Shown: positions 1 through 13,387, counted from the first letter of the stretch. The stretch: 64,000 bases of DNA from Epiperipatus broadwayi (GCA_028023455.1 JAQFVV010012441.1:7512625-7576624); one strand, 5' to 3'. Numbers and translations: made by a program. The notes: generated by a model not told the origin, from the letters alone.

Positions 1-3
1 ACA

Positions 4-426
4 TTGACTGCTTGTCCATTATCAGAAGGACAGATTGTAAGAATTGTAAGGCATAACTTACCTAAAAATGTTGAACAGTTGTTGATAGCTGCTGATCGTG
101 GTTCAATAGAAGAAGTATCAGAGGTATTAGATGCTCTTGAAGTAGCTGAATTATCTATGGACAATAGATTTAAAATAAACAAAGATAGAAATAATTATCC
201 GTTAGCAAATATTAATGTTAACACTGGTGTGAGATCTTCTGCAGGGTATAAAAGGAGATTTGAGTACAGAGGTAGAGATAGGATGTCTCCACACTTAAAA
301 AAATTTGTTAAATTTGATACATTTAGGGACAGAAATGATGATCAAAATAATCAGCCTTCTACTAGTGGTGTGACCACAATTCTAAAAAGACCAGCTAATA
401 AAGCTAGTAATAAGAAATTAAATTAA
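4..426 (+). pseudogene. Gag fragment of a Ty3/Gypsy-like LTR retrotransposon
   Basis: This 140-codon open frame looks like the middle part of a retrotransposon Gag. Residues ~5-52 form a helical capsid-type segment (PLSEGQIVRIVRHNLPK, then VSEVLDALEVAE) of the kind seen before the linker of Ty3/Gypsy-like Gag proteins. It is followed by a basic, Ser/Thr/Asn-rich linker with PSTSG. No CCHC zinc knuckle follows. The frame is probably open upstream of the window edge, so the start codon is arbitrary. Directly downstream, in another frame, lies the C-terminus of an integrase, so protease, RT, RNase H and most of the integrase are missing. The Gag assignment is by pattern recognition only and is moderately sure. 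Confidence 0.5.
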
Positions 427-608
427 AAAGGTCTTTCCATGTTAGCAACCTTCAAAGAAATCAGTTCAAAAAATTTCTTAGTCTATATGAGGGTCCATAT
501 AGAATATCTTGCAAAGTAGGTGAAAATGCATTTATGTTAACCACACCAGATGGTGAGAAAGGAACTTATAATGCAAGAAGTTTAATTCCATATCCTTCTG
601 AAGTGTGA
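399..608 (+). pseudogene. Integrase C-terminal (GPY/F) fragment, out of frame with gag
   Basis: Reading codons from ~399 to the stop at 606-608 gives about 69 residues. They contain KKFLSLYEGPYRI, the GPY/F module at the C-terminus of Ty3/Gypsy and retroviral-type integrases, then a short beta-rich segment and YNARSLIPYP at the end, as in family members. The frame is closed upstream by a TAA at ~396 and differs from the gag frame. The deletion junction therefore lies between about 399 and 440, where an internal deletion fused gag to the end of pol. The catalytic integrase core is absent, so the fragment cannot be active. GPY/F recognition is fairly secure; the exact lineage is not. Confidence 0.6.
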
Positions 609-771
609 ATTACAATTTTCAAAGGATGTAGTGTGGGTAAAGATTTTAGTGTGGTGTTCAGATATTATATTTTTATATAATGAAATAATTTATTATCAAG
701 TCAGTAAATGTTAATTTAGGGAGAAATGAATAATATGATAAGAGTGAGTAGATCTTATAAAAGATCAATTT

Positions 772-963
772 ATGAAAAGAGTTATGGATGAATTTAAGAA
801 TTTTCATAAATATTGTAGTAGTGATCATAAAATTAATAAATCTTCAGGGATAAAGTTAATCTCTTTAGATGAAAAGTGTCTAGATTTATTAGATAATGAT
901 TCATTAAAAACTGCTAATGAAACTAGCAACAAGTTTAGAAGTAAAATACAAAATGTGATTTAA
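772..963 (+). other. Small ORF (63 codons) downstream of integrase, unrecognised
   Basis: A 63-codon ORF lies between the integrase tail and the polypurine tract. The product is lysine/asparagine-rich, without a signal peptide, membrane segment or known motif. In some LTR retrotransposons this position carries a third ORF, but nothing here supports an envelope. At this A+T content an ORF of this length is also expected by chance. Confidence 0.15.
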
Positions 964-1310
964 AAGATAGTGTTAACTATAGAAATATGTATTTATAGTT
1001 TAGTTTGTGTAAAAGGTGTTATTTAAAGGAATTTAAACATATGATATTTCATAGTAAGATTAGGGAAATAAAAAATGACCTAATTAAAGATATAAATAAA
1101 GGAAAAGTGAGACTTAATTTTATAAAGTAAAAGAAAGTATGATGATTTTATTTAAAAGTGTTTTCTGGTTGAGATTTTAATGTGAAGTTCCAATGCTTTA
1201 TAAAATTTCATGTTAAAGTGATTTATTATGATATTCAATGATAAGAAAAATGAAGATGATAATTGTAGATTAAAGAAGATGAAGGTAGATGGTTAATTTA
1301 AAATTTTTAT

Positions 1311-1326
1311 CCGAAGGAGGAGGATA
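1311..1326 (+). promoter_or_regulatory. Candidate polypurine tract before the 3' LTR
   Basis: A purine run (GAAGGAGGAGGA, 1313-1324) stands out in A+T-rich surroundings, ~700 bp after the integrase stop and immediately before TATGTGCCC. Ty3/Gypsy-like elements prime plus-strand DNA synthesis from such a tract directly upstream of the 3' LTR, which begins with TG. Position and composition fit. The 5' LTR lies outside the window, so this cannot be confirmed internally. Confidence 0.4.
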
Positions 1327-4300
1327 TGTGCCCTTTTGTATGGGTCTCCATAAATTGTTGTATCAATCTATTAAAAAAATTTTAAATTTAAGATATATTT
1401 AGCTATATGATGTTAATTTTATTTATAACAATCTTTTAAAAAGTGTAATTAAAGTAATCTATGAATATTTGATATGTGAAAATTGTGCTGATGTTTGAGA
1501 GAGACGTTTCAATAGGGATGATAATAGTATATGGTTGGGAAAACTGGCCATAATCAATACTGCATTAATAAATTTAATAAATAAATGTTTAAAGTTAAAA
1601 GTTTTAAAAAGACAAGTTAAAATTAAATGCATATATTTATTGTTGATAAAGATTAATATTTAATAAGTGAATATAAATATTTTAATTATTAGTAGTACAT
1701 AATAGAAGATTAATATTTGATTTTAATAATATCGAATTATTATTTTAAAAATTGTTATAATATATTATTTATTTTAAAAATATTTATTTTTAAAAAATGA
1801 AATTGTTAGTTTATTTTTAGATTATTACAAGCGTTTGTAGCTGTGTTGTAAAACAGATGTTAGTTAGACACATACACACATGCTTGTGAGTTTTTTTTAG
1901 TAAAGTTGCAAAACTATTTTAAAATTCTGTTATAAAATTTATAAATATTATATTGGCTATCACGAGATAAAAATAAAAATAGTTAATGTGAAATATTAAA
2001 TCTGATTTTTAAAATACTGCTTAAAAACATAACGAATAAAAATAGACTTAATTTGTTTATAAAAATAATCTTATAAAAGTTAAAAGTGAAATAAAGTAAG
2101 AAAGTATATTTTAAAAAAATGTTTAATGGATTTAAATAAACGATAAAGATTAATTTAAGAATTTAATAATGTGATAAATAATAAATATTAAATAAGTCAT
2201 TATTTATTTTTAATTCTGTCTTGTTGGTAAAATATGTAAATAAGCTAGCAAGTTGATTGTTTAATTTACCAATCAAGTGGGGAGTTTCTTCCGGTATAAA
2301 ACCAAGGTTCAATTGTTCGGAGGGGGATTATGATTGTAATTTTTAAAGTAAAGTGTGCTATTAGAAATAGCTAAGTAAAATTATAGACGCTCTCATAATC
2401 GTTTTAAAATTATAAGAGAGTAGTTTTTTAAAATAATTTATAAAAGTTTACCGACAAATATGCAGTGCTAATTTTAATTATAATTTCCTATTGATCGTTT
2501 CTATTGAAGCTCAATTTACTATCAAATAGTCATGAAAACATCGTATAAGGATAAAATGTATTGGAGACTTTATACTAAAAATTTAACAAACGCTGGATTA
2601 ACTAGGAGAGTTACTAGATGCATAAAAGTAATATGTTGGACCTTATATAAATTTAAAAGCTGATTGTAATTAATTTTTATAAAACAGATATTTAAAAGAA
2701 TGAGAAATACTTCTTTATGAAGAAAGTATTTGTAAATTATAAATTTAAGTATATATCTTGGTAAAGATATGATAATTAACAGTAATTGTATAAATATTTG
2801 CCTTGTTAAGTCTTTATGGTTTAAAAGACTAAATTTTGACAGTTTTAAAAGGCAAATAAATTGGAAATTTAATGGGTAAAGAAATACCTATAAATAAAAA
2901 TTATTATATTAGTAAAGTCTGAACGCTGGTCGTACAGAAGAATCTAAAATTAATCTTACCTAAATATTTGTTAAGGAATGCGCAAATAAAATATACGTGG
3001 ATATCCAAGTCAATTTTAAAATAATTAAATAAGAACTTTATAAACTATTGACTAATACTAAAAATAATAACTTTAAAATAATTTTCCTTTAAAGAAATGA
3101 ATCCGGATCATATAAACTATTTTAATTATTATTTTCTTTTTATGGTGGAACTGACTTTTATTTTTATTTTTTTTAAAAAAAAAGAACGTTTTCATTTTTT
3201 CATAAAAACTTTTAAAAACACGTGATGTACCGGAAAAGGAAGTAATGTTTGGTGAAAATTTGTGCCTAGGAAAAAGAACAATTATGGGTGAAAAGAAGAC
3301 ACCGTTGGATTTTATGTAATATGTTTTTATTTATTAACTAACATAAATATTTAATTAATTATTGATTTATTAAAGATAGGAAAGGTACATTTACATTTTT
3401 TTAAAAAAATAACTAAATATTAATATAACATTTCATTGCATAAAGTTTATTTTTATAATTATACAACACGTAATATTTTAAAGAATAATTGTTGAGTGTA
3501 AATGTGAAATTATTTTGTAAAACTGTAATCCTGGAGGACATCGTGTGACGGACTGTACATTAAAGTATCATTTATGGTAAAAAATATATAATAGTAATAA
3601 TTTGATGTATTTTGCTATGTTTTCTTTAGATCAACCAAATGTTATTTGATTGTTGAATGGATGGATAAATATTTAAAGAATATACACGCATAATATTAGT
3701 AATAACAGTTTTATTTTAATATGCATACTTTAAATTGATGATGTAAATTTAGTACAACGTAATATGAGAACCTAGAAATAATTATATGATTCTTTCGTGA
3801 ATAAATTTTAATGTTTCTGTTACAATATTAGGAATTAGATTTATTATATTAGTATAAGTTATTTATTTTTTTCTTTTCAAGTTAGTAAGAGATATATAAA
3901 AATCTATATTTTATTTTATTTTATTAGATAAGTTAAGTTAATTTTATGTAGAAATTTATATTTTGATTGAAGGTTTATCGTATATAGATGATGAGGTATA
4001 AGAGAGTTTGGATAATTATTTTTTTTTTTTAAAATTGGTCATCTATTTTTCTGAAGTTAAATAAGGTTAAAATGACTTTTGTAGATAGAAGTTTTTTAGA
4101 AGGAATAAGAATAACAAGTAAAGAAGAGTAATAGTTTAAATAGAAAAGAATCATAGAATTTTATTTGATATAATACTTTATAAAATTTGAAATTGTTGAA
4201 TAATTTTAAAATATTATTTTAAAAGAACATATACGTATTGCATATTTTGGTAAGACATGTAGTATGAAATTACATCGGAATGACATAAATAATTATAATC

Positions 4301-4791
4301 AATAATTGTTATTATATTACAAAGTTATATCAGTTTATACATTAATTGATCTTTGAGTAATATTAATAGTAAATGTAATACATACTAGTACATTATAATA
4401 TAAATAGCAGTAAGACTTAAGTGAAGTAGCATTTTAATTATTAAAGTCTGTTTATTTACATATATGCTACATGAATGATATTTCACATAAAACCTTTTCT
4501 TGTATTAATTGATGACAAATGATGTTTATTAAAATTTAAAGTCATAAACTTAATTAAATGTTATTGATAGAACATTTAAGAAATGTATAAATTATCTATT
4601 TATGATTATGGAAATAGTAACAGTGTAAAAATCTTGTATTATTATTTTTCTTATTTTTGTTTTATTTTCTTTAGTTCCATTTGTAATGTAAATAGTGTAA
4701 ATAAGTTATTTGTTAAAGTTGATGTAAATAAATTTGTTTAAGTTGTTTAAAAGTGTGTCGAATTCATTATTTTACACCACAGCATTTGACA
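1327..4791 (+). repeat. Putative very long 3' LTR (boundaries tentative)
   Basis: The candidate begins TGTGCCC right after the polypurine tract and could end at the TTACACCACA around 4791, giving TGTG/CACA inverted ends. A TATA box followed by a G-rich stretch at ~2295-2330 would be the LTR promoter. A length near 3.5 kb is unusual, and the true end may be nearer. No coding capacity is visible; the stretch is almost entirely A+T-rich. The alternative is that the LTR is short and the rest is unrelated AT-rich DNA. Confidence 0.25.
2295..2301 (+). promoter_or_regulatory. TATA box, possible LTR promoter
   Basis: TATAAAA sits in a short locally GC-richer context (CCGGTATAAAACC) within very AT-rich DNA, followed by a TCAATTG initiator-like motif ~16 bp on and by CGGAGGGGG. 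If 1327 is the LTR start, U3 would be ~970 bp. Motif and context are visible; function is inferred. Confidence 0.3.
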
Positions 4792-7700
4792 ACAGATAAT
4801 TTGAATAAACATAATATTTGCACAATATGAATTTATTATTATTATTATTTTTTAGAAAGAAACACAATATTTTCTTAATATAATTTATAGAAATTGATTG
4901 ACATTAACATATAATATTACAATGGTCACAAAGTAATTATAATGCACAATATAAGAGTATAATATTATTTATTGCCACAGATTGTTAAATTATAAGACTT
5001 TAGTATATTTTAAAATTAAGATACTATATGGAAATGAAAGACATGTATATGATTTACTTATTTTCTTAATGATTAATAGTATAATCAAATAGATAAGATT
5101 AAGCTATACACTAAAGATTATTATTGTTAGTTATTGTTATTAGAATAAGTTAGGTGTATTTAGGTTTGATATTAAATCCCTTATCATTCCTATCTGCACG
5201 AATTATTATTACTTTAAGATAATTAGAAGAACCTGAGATTATTTAATTATATTTCCTTAACAAAAGATTGAGATTTATTTATCTATTATTATTAAAGATA
5301 GTTCATTTATAAAAGTCATAAGAGTGCTGTAGAGTTAGTAATGAGATAATAAAGAGGTAATAGTATTCTTATGCCATTGAGACAGTGTCTTGGAAAGACA
5401 TTGATTCAATGTAAATTCAATTACCAATTGTAACTTCACTTCATAGTCTCATGATTTTAGTAAATACTTATTTAATTAGTACATGATATTGAACTATATT
5501 AATTTTTGATAAGTTATAATAAATCTAATAAGATATAGTATTATAAAAATATATTAAAGATAGTTATACATATTTTAGCCGAGCATAATGATTTAATTGA
5601 GCTAGTCATATTTTAAATTATATCATATATCGAGAAGTGAGGGTACAATATATATATATATGTAAACAAAAAGTTCATATAGCTTAATGTATATGGAATT
5701 AAGAAGAGAAAACCAATCTTACTTAGGTTATGTACAAATTGCTCTCTAAACGTTGAACAAAGGATCGAGAATAGAATAAATCCATCTATTACTGGAATTT
5801 TTGATATATATATATAAGCTTACTTTTATTAACATTGGAGACAATTCAGAGTAAATTTCACCCTGAATTTTCACAATATTGACAAAAATAATCTATGCAT
5901 CAAAAGCTCCAATATTTAGAGTGCTGTGTATACATAGCCAGAGGGGGCTGTTCATCTTTTCTTAATTGTATATACGGGTGCATATATAATAAAATTATGA
6001 TTTTTCTTCAGTAAAATTTGAATATAAAATTTAATAAATGGAATGTTAATAATATTTAAACTTCCGAGAAATCTTTTATGTGGGGTAATAGAACTGCATA
6101 TATATAATGTGTGTGTGTGTGATTATGAAACAAATTTGATAAAAATGTTTTTCTGTCATTTGCGTTTTTTAAAATCCAATTGCAAACTAAAAATTGAGAA
6201 GAAAAGTAGGTATTCATAAGAAAAGTGTATTAATAGGGACATCAAATTGGTAAGAGAGTTATTGCTGACAGATTTCCATTAAAAATGTTCTTTTTCGAAA
6301 ACTTTTCTTAAATCTCGGAAATGACAAAATTGAATTTGTAAAAGAGACTTCTCAACTACTTTTAAAAATTGTTAAAACCCTGTTTTTGTATATAAAAGTT
6401 TGTTTGTAACTGTAAATAAAACTTTTTTTTTTTTTGCAATTGGTAAAATTTGTCAATGCAATTAGTATTTTAAAAGCAATTACAAATAAATATATATGTC
6501 AGTCATTTTCATGACCTCTTATTATACTTTGTATCCGGATCGGTGAGGGGGGTATAAAAGTGGAGATTTTTTTTTAAGTAAACGATGATTTCAAAAAAAT
6601 TAACACCATTTTTATACAGGCGTTCAGTGATTGGTTGGTAATAGATATCTAGTTAGTTTTAGCTAGAATATAGAGCAAGAAAGATATCCATAAAAACTCA
6701 TACCATCAGCTCTTAATTAGCCTAATGAGTATAGTTTTCATCTTTACTATTCCTCTGATAAGTGTTATTGTAATAATATTGCTCTTTAGTATGGTGTTTA
6801 TTGTTCATATATTTGAAATCAATACGAATTGTAACTAATATAATAGTGAAACTTAAAAGTTAATTATTTGCTATGTATACAAATGACGTTATCTGGTTTA
6901 TCAGTATATAATTCAAAGTATCATCATATTAATCCATTGGCTTGATATATATATATATAATATAATGATTATTTTCTCTACTTCAAGCAATGAGCAATCC
7001 ATATGATATGAAGATTCAGGTATTTGATATCTCTAGCTTACCTGGCAAGTGAACGTTGTTCACAAAATGTAAGCATAATGAGAAAGAATGATCTAAGATT
7101 TTATGCTGATAGTTAATTATAATATAACAGAATTGAGATAAGAAATGCATTAATCAAAATAAAAACTTGATATAGTTAGATCAAGTGTATTTAAAAAAGT
7201 CAAATTATATTTATAGAACAATTACGTTTTAAACTTATGAGACTACTATTTGAGTTTTTATTGTTTATTTTTCAGAAATTAACAATCCAATAACATCTTA
7301 ATGAAACTCAGTTTAATAAATAGCTAATTAGAAAGCTATGGTAAAATCTTCTAATGTGAACAATTTATACAGCAAACACTTTTTCTCACTACTTTAAAAT
7401 GTATCCAATGAATACAAATGTTACCATGTACTCTAAATTGGGAAATATCTTTGCTATCTTTGTAAATCTTATATTAACAAAGCAAAACTCTATGTGCTAG
7501 TATAAGAGATGGTGATCATGTGATGCTTAATGTTTTAAATCTTATATTGTTAATTTACTTTACTTACCTGCTTATTTATACCTTCAGAAGTAAAAATGTA
7601 TATTTTTTCATTATACTGATACAATGATATGATAATAGGAATGACCATGAAAAGCACAAATGCTAAAGAGAAATAATTTCTAAATGGGAGAACCATAAAA

Positions 7701-7842
7701 CTGTCATAAATCTAACTACTGAATATGATTAAATCAATGCTTGTAAATGCAATGACAAACATTAACTTAATATGCATGAACAACATCATTTGAGATTTTC
7801 TATTTTAGCACTGTGATTAGAGGTTTCATCATGTTAATTTGT
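4792..7842. other. AT-rich stretch without recognisable genes
   Basis: I see no coding region. Short (TA)n tracts occur at ~5650, ~5810 and ~6945, a (GT)n run at ~6109, and a poly-T run at ~6422. The segment around 5740-5800, with a GGATCGAGAATAG motif just before a (TA)n tract, looks like the end of a dispersed repeat, but I could not find a second copy in the window. A TGGTGATCATGTGATG motif at ~7510 is shared with the repeats near 58.6 and 59.1 kb. Confidence 0.4.
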
Positions 7843-7855
7843 ATTGTGAGAGTAT
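7843..7855 (+). repeat. 13-bp direct repeat left of foldback (possible TSD)
   Basis: ATTGTGAGAGTAT is repeated exactly at 8222-8234. The pair encloses the 7889-8225 foldback. A 13-bp duplication is typical of target-primed retrotransposition rather than of cut-and-paste transposons, but it starts ~35 bp outside the left arm. Confidence 0.4.
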
Positions 7856-7888
7856 ACATATTAATTTATTAAGTGCAAGCAGATGATA

Positions 7889-8225
7889 TAATAATGTGAA
7901 AGGCTGAAACCTTTGACAGATGCACCTTAAAAAAATGCTTAAATGACAGCCAATCAGATGTAATAATGACTGCACAATGAACTCTCAATTCAAAACATAA
8001 GAAGAGATTTTACGAGAAAAAGATGGTTCACACCTTCTTCTCTATTTAAATTTATATATAAATAAGCCAGACTCAAGAAGGGAACCATCTTTTTTTCGTA
8101 AAATCTCTTCCTTGTGTTTTGCATTGAGAGTTCCTTGTGCAGTCATTATTACATCTGATTGGCTGTCATTTAAGCATTTTTTAAGGTGCATCTGTCAAAG
8201 ACTTCAGCCTTTCACGTTATTATTG
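7889..8225. mobile_element. Foldback element, ~140-bp inverted arms
   Basis: The left arm (7889-~8036) and right arm (~8082-8225) are inverted copies, about 90% identical by eye. Both include GTGAAAGGCTGA at the outer end, GACAGCCAATCAGATGTAAT in the middle and AGAGATTTTACGA near the loop. The ~45-bp loop is AT-rich and itself partly palindromic. No ORF is present. It may be a long-TIR MITE or an inverted dimer of a short retroposon; the exact 13-bp direct repeats around it favour the latter. Confidence 0.65.
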
Positions 8226-8234
8226 TGAGAGTAT
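8222..8234 (+). repeat. 13-bp direct repeat right of foldback (possible TSD)
   Basis: This is the exact partner of 7843-7855 and directly abuts or slightly overlaps the right arm of the foldback. Confidence 0.4.
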
Positions 8235-11200
8235 GTAAAACTACTCACATACATGTATATATATGTACATACATTATCCTATTACATTTAAATACATATA
8301 TATACAGATATGTAACTTAAAGGTTAAACTACAAAAACGTTAATAACAAAAGTCGATTTAAATAAATAGTTGTTTTAAATTAAAATAAATATTTTAATTT
8401 TAAAATCATTCATATATATATAATGATTATTTAAGTTGACTAAAAGCATTAATCAAGACATCAAACATATAGATAACCTTAGGGCAAGTCGTATCTTAGC
8501 AACTAAACACAAAGGAAATTAAAATTAAAATTCAATTATTATTAATTATAATAATTTGAACAATAATCTTTTTTAACTATCAATGTCATGAAGGGTCTTT
8601 CTTAATTTCAACAATAATCAAATATGAAATCGTGAAAATCAAATAGTATATTTAACACATGCTGCCAGAAGTCAATTCTACTATAAAAGCTGAATCAAAT
8701 AATTTCAAAATTAATTCTATCTTTTGCCAATGAACTAGCCACTACACATAGTCATTTTGCTGTGTTCGAATTCCGAACATATTCAAGGTTGATCAATAGT
8801 TTGAACGAATTTTCTAATTGATAAAAATTTTATTAGAAAAGAACTCTAATCTCTCTCAATAAAAAGAGTAAATAATTTACTCTTTAGTATCATTAATTGT
8901 AATTTCAAAATGAAATTTTTATTTTTTTTTATTAATTAGAGAAACTCATAATAAGATCGTTCTAAACTAGAATTTTAAAGAAGATAAATTTCATCAAAAA
9001 AAAAAAATTATATTTAAACTAAATTATTTTAAGAATATAATAAGTATAGAAAATGCTTCATGAATAAAGACCACTTGCTATAGGATCAAATGCTATTGTT
9101 TTAATTGAAAATAATGTAATTATTTATTCCTACCGAAATGCCTAAAGTATATGCGTAATTCATCTATATAATTTAAAATGAAACTTCAATTGATAGCAAA
9201 ATAATTTGTGAAAGAAGATGTCAACATCACGCTAGAGGAAAAATTCTGAACAACAGATTATTCTGGCGGCCTCATCGATGGTTGATGACCGAAGAATAAT
9301 GACTTTTATCCTTAATTAACATTATTAATCTCATTATAGAAAAGAATAGGACTATACCATCAAATTTTAATACATCATATTATCTTTATGTGTTATCAGC
9401 TTCAGATGTCTAATTTTATTTCCTTTGATTCGAAAATCCATTTACATTGAAGTAGTCCTTTTAAAAAAGTTATTAGATGAAGAGAAATAGAAAAATCATT
9501 GAGTTAAATATTTTTTTATTTAATAAAATGTAGGTCTTCACTGTAAAGTGACTTGACCAAGATAAAAGTAAACTTAATATGAAGATAAGATTTTATTGTT
9601 CTTCATATTAAATTCATTCATGTCATGACAAAATTTTTGTTTATTACTAACTTAATTAATATAGTAATATTTGTTTATTATTCTTTGTGTAAATGATTAA
9701 CATCTTTGGATGAAAGGTCTTTTATTTCGTAATTATGACTACACGTAGAAGAGGGGATCTCATAAAATTGGAATTCCCTCATAAAGATTGGATAATATAA
9801 GATCATCATAATTATACATATATTAATTAAAATAAATTTAGCTAGTTAGTATTATTATAAATTTTTTTTTTAATTATAAAATTTTATTTCTTTTATAACT
9901 TATTAAAATCTGTTCGTGTTGTGATACATATTTACTATGGGGATATGGGAAAGTATAATTTAATTTGATATCATAAAATAGTAGAAATGTATGTAAAGCA
10001 CTTATAATAATATATTTTTTTTGTTATTTAAAATAAATTATTATCTGTTAATAAATATGTTAAAGTTTATTTTAAATTCAAGGAGGTCTCTGATTTATTT
10101 TAATTATTTATTAATTTTCCGAAACAAAATAACATTGAATACACATTTCCATACACATATCTCATATTAATTTAATATCCCAGTAACTTGGTTGAAATTA
10201 ATTTTAAAAACTATTGAAATTATATGAATGTATTATCACTACTGTAGGATATTGATGGAAACTCCTGAAGAGAGTTAAATGTAAAAACTACCCTGAGTTA
10301 GAATACTGAGCATAACTGAACAATCAACAAAGGTGAAGATTGGATCAATTAGTCTAAGTTGCATCTATATTAAATATTTAATTATAAATTATCTTGTTTG
10401 AAATGGATTCAATCTTGGATTAAAGTCAAATTGTATCATTCATGGCATCCTGCATGAAGACCCTAAATCCGATTGTAGTTAGATGTGACCACCTTGATTC
10501 TTTTAGGGAATCTGGACTGTTACAGTATACATTAAAAAATATTGCTTATACTTTGTATAGCCTTAAAAAATTTTATGCTTTTTAAAATTTGATTGTATAG
10601 TTAATTAAACATTTATTTTTCTAAAAGATAAAATTACTCAGATTCAAAAATTCTTTAGCTATAATACTGTTCTCTAATTCACATCTTGATGAGTTTGCCT
10701 CAGTGAAATGATGTATTGGAAAAATTTATTTTTACATGTGCTAGTTGTATCTGTGGGTGTTTCTTTACCATCAGCACCAGTCACTCATAAAAGGGTATGG
10801 CCATTTCAAAAAAAAAAAAATCCACTAAAGATGAGTTTTGTGATAATTCTGCAAACCAATCCATAAATTGCAAATACATTCATATGTAAAACATGTTATT
10901 CCATAATTTATTTGTTTGATATTTGTAATGCTGACTTATTTTTTTCTGTAAAAAGCTTTTCTCTCTGGAAAATGTCAACACTATGACTAATTGTAGCTTT
11001 TTATTCTCTATCATATCTTCACATGGAAACAATCAGCAATGCACTTTTTTAGAATGTCTTTGAGACAATCCATATAAGATAGATGAGATCTATCTTTCCC
11101 ATAAAACCCAGATCAGGTTCAAAACAAACCAGCTTTGAGGAAGCCTTGTATCGTTCATTTGTATTAGATACCCAGATCAATGAAGGTATGATTTTTCTAT

Positions 11201-12105
11201 TGTATATTCTATAATATTACATTCAATACATTGAAAAACATATTCATTGGTTTTAACCTTGTATTTTTAAAATTTTACAGAGCATTCTTAAAAGATAAAA
11301 AAAAATACTCTAGAAGTAAGTTTTGTAGTGACTGTAAAAACAAATCTGAGAACCGTAAATATATCCATATAGTATACTAGTTCATTTTTCTGTTTATTTG
11401 ATATTCTGTGATGCTATCTTTTAACTTTTGTAGTGAACTTTTTCTGAATGACCTTAAGTCTCTATCTAATTATAGCTCTCCAATGTTTTCATTGGCTTGT
11501 TTTTATAAATCAGACTGATTTAAAACTAGAGATGTTTTTTATGTTAATATGTTACCACCGGCATTACTGTATATAAAATTAATATCCTGGAAAATAATAA
11601 TAACTCAAAAACTTTGAGAAATGGATGTTGATAATTAGAGATTTTTTTTTAGTTGAAGCCAATATGAAGATAAGTCTAAAAGAATGAATTTATCTGTTTG
11701 TAGTTGGGATATAAAAGATTTAATAAACTGAATGATAGAATCAATTTTAGGCTGAAAATTATTTAAGATATTAACCACAATGATAAAAAAGAAATCACTA
11801 GTCAAATGAATGGAATGAACAGAGATATCAAGATAGAAATAAAATACTTTTATAATACTTTCTGTTTAATTGGTAAATCAGTGCAGCTAACGAACAATAG
11901 ATAGATTAATGAATGGATGATATTGACTACTTTTCTTTTGAATATAATTGATTGTGAGATAAGTGTGTAGTTTTAAAGTTAAATGAATTCATTAGAAAAT
12001 TAATTGCATAGTACAAATGATGAAACATAAAATAATCTCAAAATCAAGATTTTTTAACTCAAATTTTTCTGCTGTCAAGTATGAATTATTCAGTTACTTA
12101 TATGT
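8235..12105. other. AT-rich stretch without recognisable genes; degenerate duplication near 10.8/11.3 kb
   Basis: No coding sequence is recognisable. Segments at ~10.80-10.98 kb and ~11.30-11.44 kb resemble each other. Each has a poly(A) run, then an AAGT/GAGTTTTGT motif, then TTTGTTTGATATT or TTTATTTGATATT followed by a T-rich part, suggesting two decayed copies of one repeat in direct orientation ~510 bp apart. Similarity is too low to name a family. Confidence 0.3.
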
Positions 12106-12399
12106 ATATATTGTAACGTTTATTTATATACGTTGCAAATATATTGGCATTTGGTAAAAGCTAAAAAATAAAAGTAAATTTAGATTTTTTTTTTTTGACT
12201 AATTTTTTTTAAAAAAATAACGTACAATGAAAGTTAAATTATTTTTTCGTATTTTTTTAATGTAATTAGAAATAAAAGTAGAATTGGAGAGAACAAAAGA
12301 CATAAATTACCAATCTAGATAAGAGAAAGTAAAAATACTTCAACTAATTAAAGATGGCAGAATTTTGCTGCAAAAAATAAAGACTTTGTAACATAAATT

Positions 12400-12621
12400 T
12401 TATAAAGAATATATAAGATTATCAACGTATATTTTGACAAACAAAAGATATGCGCAGAGTCTGAAAACTGGACCTCTAGTATAAAAAGGAGGGATTCGGT
12501 TGGAGGAACGTCTTGGTTTAGCTGATATTCTTTTGGTTGGTTTTGGATTAGAGAATCCAGACCACTCTACGATGAAAAAGTTATTCATACGAGAGTAGAC
12601 CGGAGCTTTAGCTGACATCAT
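12400..12621 (-). other. Short ORF in left palindrome arm (73 codons)
   Basis: This ORF is the counterpart of the plus-strand ORF in the right arm. The peptide (MMSAKAPVYSRMNNFF, then VEWSGFSNPKPTKRISAKPR) is basic and has no recognised domain. Because the arms are nearly identical, presence in both does not prove selection. It may be a chance ORF or an exon-like remnant of a longer protein. Confidence 0.2.
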
Positions 12622-13387
12622 TACCGATGGACACCAGAGAAGCTTACGCGACTAGCCTATGGAACCAGCACCAAGATCAACTAATAATCAAAGGCCGTGA
12701 GCTCAATTCAACCCCGAAAATCTATGCATAGTTATCTACAACCTTCGTGAATTCACAAAACTTACCGGTAAGTTATACTTCATTACTCCTGATTGTGACC
12801 AAATTAAACGTTTTCAAACAATTTCTAAAAGTATGTTTAAACAATCCTGATAGAGACATTAATTTTCTTGTACAAGAGACATTCATTTTTTTAAGGAACT
12901 TTCTAGAAGAAATTTAGATATGAACAGTAATTGTAAAATTGTTTTTTATTAATTGATTCACGTCTGAGTTGTGTTTTCTCTAATTTACTTGATAAGTAAT
13001 TTGTTTCAAATATTTTAGTAAATTAGAGAGAACACAACTCAGACATGAATCTATTAATAAAAAACAATTTTACAATTACTGTTCATATCTAAATTTCTTC
13101 TAGAAAGTTCCTTAAAAAAATGAATGTCTCTTGTACAAGAAAATTAATGTCTCTATCGGGATTGTTTAAACATACTTTTAGAAATTGTTTGAAAACGTTT
13201 AATTTGGTCACAATCAGGAGTAATGAAGTATAACTTACCGGTAAGTTTTGTGAATTCATGAAGGTTGTAGATAACTATACATAGTTTTTCGGGGTTGAAT
13301 TGAGCTCATGGCCTTTGATTATTAGTTGATCTTGGTGCTGGTTCCATAGGCTAGTCGCGTAAGCTTCTCTGGTGTCCATCGGTAATA

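Noticed and set aside
11051-11185. Exon-like interval between a TTTTTTAG and a GGTATG
   Set aside because: Acceptor and donor words are plausible, but all three frames contain early stops, so it is not an internal coding exon.
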